Origin: Anarhynchus alexandrinus
Taxonomy: Eukaryota > Chordata > Aves > Charadriiformes > Charadriidae
NCBI GenBank assembly: GCA_008711295.1
Contig: VUYV01000399.1
Span: 248,001-312,000, forward strand
Direction: 5' to 3'
DNA: 64,000 bases
A program made the translations under genes and the position numbers. This document shows, one piece after another, positions 57,508-64,000 of the stretch (the stretch's first letter is position 1; each line of letters starts with the position of its first letter). Below the pieces are notes generated by a model. That model was not told where the DNA came from. It ran no database searches and worked only from the letters and a program-made list of their open reading frames with translations.

Positions 57508-60500
57508 GTAAGGGACAGGTGTGATCATGCACTTAAAAACCACAGTAGTGACATCTGCAGATACTTCTGCAAGTAAAAATCCTGTGCTGGGGATTAAGAA
57601 GTATAAACTTCACATGGTGTGTAAATAGGGAACTGTCAGCTGATGTAGTTTCTGCTTGATATACAGTCTCTCTTCTTCTGGATAACAAAGAGACTGGTCT
57701 GCCCAGAAAGACAGAAAATACACTGAAACAGCATCCAACTTCACAAGCTGAATGTGGAGGTTACGGTGGGAAATGGTCTTGGGTCAGCGGCAGAGCCTGG
57801 AGCAAACTGGACCATGCAGAGCCTGGGGTAGTTTACTTTCTTCCCCTAGCTTTACTCAGGCAGAAAAAATGTTTTAGTAAAAGGTAGAAAATAAAGGGAA
57901 AAACCGCACACAACAGATAACTTACCAGAAAGCCTGGTAAAATAATGGGTATTGAAAATTAAAATAATATAATAAGGTGCTTTGGACAAGCATGAGAGGT
58001 CAGCACTACCAACCCCACTTAAAACTGTCACCAGTAAAGAACCTGTTTTATGTTGGATTCCCTTATATTTGTTTGGGTAAGTGCTTTAATTTCATTGATG
58101 AAAATATTTTATGAAAACAGAAACTTGGCTGGATGCCTAATGTTTCGAATCTTATGGAGAGATTTAATAAATGAGGTCCTGCAACTTTTATTTAGTGTCT
58201 TCAGGTGGTAAATTAACTACAAGAGGGCTTCCCTATTGTTCCCTGAAAGCAGCAAAAGCAGAGGAAGAATTAAAAGCAAAACACTAATTTAAATCTGAGT
58301 GTAAGGCCTAGAGAGTTCAGAGAGCCTATCTTTGGTGCACAATAATATTCATATGAAGGCAGAATGTTGCAGAAATTAAATTTAAATGTAGAGTATATAT
58401 TTGAATAAATGAACAAACTCATTTACAAAGTGTAGCTAAGTGCAATGCTCTTCAAATGATGGAAATTAATCTAGTGATTTTCTGATAGAAACTATTTGTC
58501 ATACAGTCACAAACAACATAGCTTCATTGCTTTACTTTTAAAACATTCTTTGCAGCTGAAACTGAGAATGAAGTTTGGGGTTTTTTATGGCTGTTGGTCT
58601 GACTACCAGATCATCAACTGATGCAGAGAGACGCCTGCCCGCTGAAGCCAGTGCTGGCTGGGAGTGAAAGTAATGGAATAATAGTTTTGTTTTGTTTTTG
58701 ATACATGCTGGATGAGAGAAAAGAGAAAGAAATTCCCTTTGCTCTGCCTCGTGTTCGTTTTTTCACCTGCCTCTTGTTCTTGACAGATGTGTGAGAAGGG
58801 GCTTGCAGGAGAGGATCAACAGCTACACGAGGGACGAGATCTCGCCTGGCTGGGCAACGGGCAGGTAAACACAGAAGGATCGGCAGCAATGCACAGTAGG
58901 GAAAACGTGGAGGGGTAAAAGCCGTGTAAAAAATGTTTTCGAAGTGTGTGGGAGATCATCACAAGGACAGCTGAGGCCTGGTTTCCTGTGGTTTGTAGCT
59001 GAGCCCTCATCACGGCAGCAACAGCAGGTGCCCTCCTTTAGGGGTATTTCCATGTGCCTCGAGTGCCTGTGAACCGCCCCGGGGGTCCCGGGCTCACGGG
59101 GGAGCTTATTGCAGAGCCTTTTCTTTAGTAGGAGACAGTCATGGGGCATCTCTGCTCTACTCACATATTGTCATGAAATTTGGATGAGTCCTGTCAGTCT
59201 GTCAAATATGGCTGCGTTGTCCAGTGTGTTCAGTTCACTGTAACGGAGATGACAACATAAGCGCCTCTTCCCGGGGAAGCCAAACTAAAAAATAATGTGG
59301 CAGACAAAGAGACAGAGGAGGAGGGTGCAGATGGGACCAAAGGGGTGGGGGAAGACAAAAATACCAAAGTTGCAGAAAGAGACACAATGCCAAGGCCTGG
59401 GAGAGCTGGACCATCTGGTTCTCTTGCAGCATCTCTACACGATTGCCTCCTCTCTTTGTTTCTCTTCGTCAGCAAGAGGGGATAAACTATGTGAGGCGTA
59501 ACATGAAGGCTTTGATGTAAAACGGATGATGAAGTAGCCTGCATTAAGAAAAGCTTGTTTTATTCACTATGATTTGCAAAAGATCTCTCTCGGCAGTACA
59601 GGCTGTGACAGTGATTTGTTATGTGCAGATTTTTCACTGCAGCAGTAGCTGTTTGCAACCCCTTCTGCGTGTTTATAAGGCGATACCTCGTGGTTAAACC
59701 GTGAATCCCTTGAGCAAAGCAGTGCCTGTGAATGTTTTACGCATCTGAAGCCTAGTTAAGGCTAACTGGCATTACAATAAATGACCCAGCTGAGCACTTC
59801 TCCCGAGCTCTGTGATTCAGGAAAGCTGAGCCAAAGGTTGCTCCTGGGGACCAGGGTGGTTCAGAGAGTTTCTAACAGAATTCAAAGCCTTTCACTCCCG
59901 GGTTGCCCATGTTGGTCCAAAATGACAGAGAGAGTTATGGTTGTATGGCCTGTGTGCTAAAAATGGGTTGTTTTACTCCGGTCTGCAGTACAGCTGACAC
60001 ATCATAGCCGTAGCTGCAGGGAGACTAATGATCCCATGTTCATGCCACATAAACCACCCCTAGCGACTTCTTTAGTTTCCATCAGGTCACGATGGACACG
60101 GTTTGGCACCTGTAGGTAGGAGTTTGCAATGCCGTTACCTCTTCTGGAGCTTCTAGGGAATAAAGAGCAACTGTAAGTCTCGGTCAATCTGGCACCTTTA
60201 ATGGGCACTAAATCGACTCAGAAGGGATGGTGTGAGAAACATTTGGGAAGCATATAATAGGCCCAAAATGATCTTCATGCCCTGGAACTGAAGTTTTAGC
60301 ATTTCCAACAAAACAAACATTTTACATGAATACAAATTTCAGGCGAAGCAACCGTGGGGAGAATTTTACGTTCAGCAAGCTGCTGCCGGGCTGATAGGGG
60401 AGGGGAGTGCATACACAGAGCTGGGTGCAAGTTTTGCATTTAATTAAATGGGAAGCCTGCATGAAGGTTATGCTGTCTCTGTAAGAAGCCCCGCATTTTT

Positions 60501-61483
60501 TAGCATTTGACATGCAGCATTACAAGTAGGAGAATGGTTAAATGACAGCCACAATAACATGTTATACTGTTCATAGCAGTCAGGTGTCAGCAAAATGGAT
60601 TGATTTCTATTAGGGAGCACTAAAGGAATATTGGATTCAACTGAATGAAGTAGATGTGCTATGAAGTTCCTTGCATTTTCCTGTAGTGGTACCTGAGAGA
60701 AGTAAAAATGTGTGTGTAAATACAGATATTAAAGAATCAGCAGAGTACAGATACTGAAAAATTCCTGTCTAGGAAGCCCTATGGGAACCATACTCTTGCT
60801 TACTGTTTCCAACCCTTCTGGACAGGATGCAGATTTCTACATCTATGCTTAAAATAGTATTTAAATGATGAGCTGCTCTTGCTTTGGTATTTAGTTCATA
60901 CATGTTTAAAAAGGCTGCCTGAATTGGCAGTGAAGGTTTCTGTTCAGGCTTTGTGACACTGAATTGGTGCCCTTTAAGTTTAAATCTAAGCAGTCATTTA
61001 AACAAAACCTTTTCCAGCCATGTGGGCAGCCTAGTTTGTATGCAAAAGTTAGATAAGTGATATCAGAAACGTTAAGTATCTTTCTAAACACGTGCAATCT
61101 ATCCTCAAACTTTTACAGGTCTTATGAGCAAAATAAAAAAAATTTCCAGTGAGTACTCTGACACTCCAAGAGCCTGACTCAGTTTATTCTGGTGGAACTT
61201 GCTCTTATCAAAAGCTCTTAGTTTACACAACGTTGGAATTTGTATAGTTTCCTTGGTTTGACTTTTTTCTGTCCCATCTCTATTATACTAAGATAATCAT
61301 TAAGCATTAAAACAATTGTCCTGCAGCTGCTTTCAATTATGGGTTGTTACCGGTATGGTCTCAATTTGCACTTGTAGGACGTACACAAAAGGTTAGGCTT
61401 GAATGCAAAGTTGCAGTCTATCAGAATTCAATTACTTGATGGAAACACCCCAAGAAAATTTTTCGATCAATGGTGATAGCGAA

Positions 61484-61518
61484 CAAGATCTGAATTCCAC
61501 CAAGATCTGAATTCCACC
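61484..61518. repeat. Perfect 17-bp tandem duplication
   Basis: CAAGATCTGAATTCCAC occurs twice head to tail with no mismatch, followed by one more matching base. Perfect identity suggests a recent duplication or a polymorphic site. Confidence 0.95.
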
Positions 61519-62090
61519 GGCAATACTTTTGATCTTGAAATCAATAGCTGGGAACTTTCTGTCCTTGCAGGCATTCATTGGTGGACACAAAGGATCAGAA
61601 CAGTAGATTATCGCCTCGTGTAATCTCCTAGATTATTTTATAGGAGTGGGGTATTGCAGAATACTATAACCTTTGCCACAGCTGCACAAAAAGCAGACCC
61701 AGAACCCTGTGAAGAAGTAGAAATAATGAAAACGCTTATTTTTGCATCTCTTTGGGCGAGCAGTAAGTTTTCTTTGTCTGATGCATAGTTAAGGTAATTA
61801 CAGAAGAAAATAACAGCAATGAGATATGATGAAAGGTGAAAATCAATGCTTGCTATGGGAACTGTTGGGTGTATTCTGACCCACATGCAGATATGCAGAC
61901 CTCCAAAGTTGGGCTGGAGATCCGCGGTGTGTTCAATTTTATGTACTGGATACAGCTGCTTACCTTGAGCTAGTGCTTGTATTGGGGTGGTTTTCAATCC
62001 ATTTCTTATTGGGAAGCAAAGCGCTGATTTCAGTTGATAGCCTGGCCTTGCTAAGTAAACAAGTCTTTTTTATTTGTGCCCTTTTTCTGC

Positions 62091-62110
62091 TCCTATTCTC
62101 TCCTATTCTC
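62091..62110. repeat. Perfect 10-bp tandem duplication
   Basis: TCCTATTCTC occurs twice in a row, followed by CAG. The result is a pyrimidine-rich acceptor-like sequence. Confidence 0.95.
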
Positions 62111-63275
62111 CAGTATAACAGCTGAGGTATTTTTATTGCTGGTTCCTATTCCTGAATACTGCTGGTGTTGGAAGGTTGAACGTAAATTGTCTCTTGATTT
62201 TGCTTCTCTTATTTGATTTCAAGCATCTGAATATGCTGCTATTAGCCAAATCACCAATATTTGTTATACTGTGTTATCTGTGATCTCATCCATTTCCTGA
62301 ATAGAAGAAATAGCAATTTGAGGTGGTTATTGTATTTTGTGATTCTTATCATGCTTTTGTAGAAGAGTAACTCACTTGACTTGGGTTGAGATGTTTCTGA
62401 CTTACATCATGGAAAAGGAGAGACTGAGAGAGGGAAAATAAGCAGGCCATGATGTTTTAAGGATGATATCTGTATTGGATGATAGTGATCCACAAAGCAA
62501 ACTGGATAGATACAAGATATTAAATCAGAGGAACCAATATCTCAGTTTTATTTCTTCTGAAATTTGAAGCTTTCTTTTGTCACAGTTATAAGGAAGAAAT
62601 ACTGCATGCTCACAGAAACAGAGGAACGGAACAGAACTGTTTCTATATCATGAACACAAATGTGGTTTGAGAGTTATATTTTTTTTTCCTCAAAATGATA
62701 GCAAGAGACCTTACAGATGCATCTTTAAAAGCTCCAAAGTGGAGTTATATGCATCCTAAATAGCAGAAAATTATAGAAACAGTAGTGTTATGATTTTGTG
62801 GCCTTTTCCTGAATCAGCTCCAAACTGAAACTGCAGATGCCAGAAGAGACCGATTAGTATGAATACCAACACAGTAACTGAGATACTGAAAATAAGTAAC
62901 CAAGAAATCGTCAAAGAAAGAACTGAACAAACTAATGGCGAGATTAAAGCAGTCATTAATACTGAAAAGCTAAAGCGGGATGAAAGGGGCCACGGTACAG
63001 CTACCCATGCAGCCTACAACAGTTTTGTAATTAAGAAGCCATTAGCGGTCTAAATGCTGGGTAGTGTTGTTATAACTCCCACATCATGTCAGTTAAAACA
63101 CCATTAATATGTTTGATGCATTATGAGGTAAATCAGAGATAAACTGCTCAGGTCTAAGAAGATAAATTTATCTTTTATGCTTTTATAGAATGTCTGGTGT
63201 GTGTGCGGGGGAGATTTTCACTGCCAGTGCTCAGTGGGAACGCCGTGTTCTTGCCTGGCTTTCCAGTTCAGAGGG

Positions 63276-63400
63276 GTTTGGACTGAAACTTGGGAGAAAA
63301 GGGTTTGATTCTGGGTTCTGCCATAAGCCTACTGAGTGAATTTGTCAGTCATTTTTTTCCTCCGATAAGTCTGTTTTTCACGTGTGGAAAAGAAAAAAAT
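63276..63400 (+). mobile_element. MIR-like tRNA-derived SINE, decayed
   Basis: The order of blocks follows the MIR consensus as I remember it. A GGACTGAAACTTGGGAG block resembles the part before the B box. GGGTTTGATTCTGGGTTCTGCC follows in the place of GGGTTCGAATCCCGGCTCTGCC. Next comes a TACTGAGTGAATTTGTCAGTCA stretch in the place of TAGCTGTGTGACCTTGGGCAAGTCA, then CCTCCGATAAGTCTG near the CTCATCTGTAAAATG segment. The degenerate B box (GGTTTGATTC) points to an old tRNA-derived SINE. The copy is far too diverged to be active. MIR-type SINEs are ancient and shared across amniotes, so finding one in a bird is expected. Assignment is by eye and unaligned. Confidence 0.6.
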
Positions 63401-64000
63401 TGTGATTACTATATAAAGTAGTTGGAGTATTAGAGGTTAAAAATGTTGTTATTCAGATAGATCTAGATAAATATACACACGCACACACATATGTTATCAC
63501 CAAAATCATTGAGCTTCACACTTTGACAAAGTGTCCATCTGTTTCCTACTTTCAACAAGATACTAATTTATTAACATAAGAGGAAATGGAAGCAATTGCA
63601 GTGCTGGTTTTAGCTGAAAAAGTGATTTCAAGTGTTCTATAGAATGCTATCAGTCAAAATATTGAGCGAGTTTAAAATATGTATATACCCGCTGGATACT
63701 CACTGTGATTAGATATCACAGAAGAGTTGGAAGAAACATTAACAGACATTAAACACAATCTAGAGATCTGTAAGTCCCAAGGGTACAGATCAATAATAAA
63801 TTAATAAAATGGTTCAAAAGCACGCACAAGAATAGTTCTCAAAATTGGCTAATGTACCAAAACAATCTTAAAGGGCAAACCAAGTGTTTCAAGTAGGAAG
63901 CGAAAGGAAAACGGGGGTTGGACTTTGACAACTGTATTTTGTAATGTACTCCATGCATTTTAATATAATGAATGAAACCATTGTTCGATATGGTATAACA
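63401..64000. other. AT-rich non-genic end of window
   Basis: Only the CA microsatellite at 63471 is identifiable. The window ends without any gene boundary. Confidence 0.7.
63471..63492. repeat. Short (CA)n microsatellite
   Basis: An alternating TA/CA tract with one G interruption, bounded by ATA on both sides. Confidence 0.85.

Larger units (their letters stand above)
57508..63275. other. Mixed-GC non-genic sequence
   Basis: 58.6-59.5 kb is the GC- and CpG-richest part of the window (for example CCGCCCCGGGGGTCCCGGGC at 59075-59094), with overlapping open frames on both strands. None resembles a known protein and the patch is too short and diffuse for a confident CpG island. Two perfect tandem duplications (61484, 62091) lie near the end. 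A 119-codon minus frame at 61638-61997 is unrecognised. Confidence 0.6.

Noticed and set aside
61638..61997. 119-codon minus-strand frame with a GTAAGC donor-like site inside
   Set aside because: CAAG|GTAAGCAGC is a fair donor but the acceptor upstream (CCCAATAAG) is weak, and the peptide is unrecognised.
1..64000. CRISPR array, operon, phage, endogenous retrovirus with LTRs, or organellar insert
   Set aside because: I found no regularly spaced direct repeats, gene clusters, LTR pairs, primer-binding site with polypurine tract pairs, or mitochondrial gene sequence on either strand. A novel multi-gene system is not visible in this window.

Overview
The window looks like a piece of a bird nuclear genome, either a gene desert or the inside of a very long intron. 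It is AT-rich and CpG-poor. It contains three 3'-terminal fragments of CR1 LINEs: 26646-26714, 42051-42420 and 49378-49725. Two of these end in the ATTCTATG-type octamer tail that is diagnostic of avian CR1. I found no bacterial, viral or organellar signature, no CRISPR array, no rRNA or tRNA and no complete protein-coding gene. The longest open frames are chance frames, apart from those at 42051 and 49393. Those two are the C-terminal end of the CR1 ORF2 (reverse transcriptase protein) frame. Two isolated N bases (18734 and 24887) sit inside or beside homopolymers and look like assembly or consensus artefacts.

Layout. 1-26.6 kb is unique-looking AT-rich sequence with microsatellites, homopolymers and scattered exon-like segments. 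A 3' CR1 stub lies at 26.65 kb. 26.7-42.0 kb is again mostly unique, with decayed SINE-like fragments (MIR-type cores), two adjacent POU octamer sites at 34.69 kb and a homeodomain-site-rich block near 37.0 kb. 42.05-42.42 kb and 49.38-49.73 kb are the two longer CR1 copies, from visibly different subfamilies. 56.2-59.6 kb is somewhat richer in GC and CpG and holds the most exon-like sequence of the window (57181-57371 and 57430-57507). The right end holds a good MIR-like SINE at 63.28 kb.

Nothing here forms an operon or pathway. The useful output is a repeat annotation plus a ranked list of short segments that have strong splice-site context and open frames, or dense regulatory motifs. Pseudo-exons greatly outnumber real exons in any vertebrate intron, so each exon-like call is individually weak. 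RNA-seq and cross-species alignment would settle them. All repeat-family assignments are from memory of consensus features, without alignment software.
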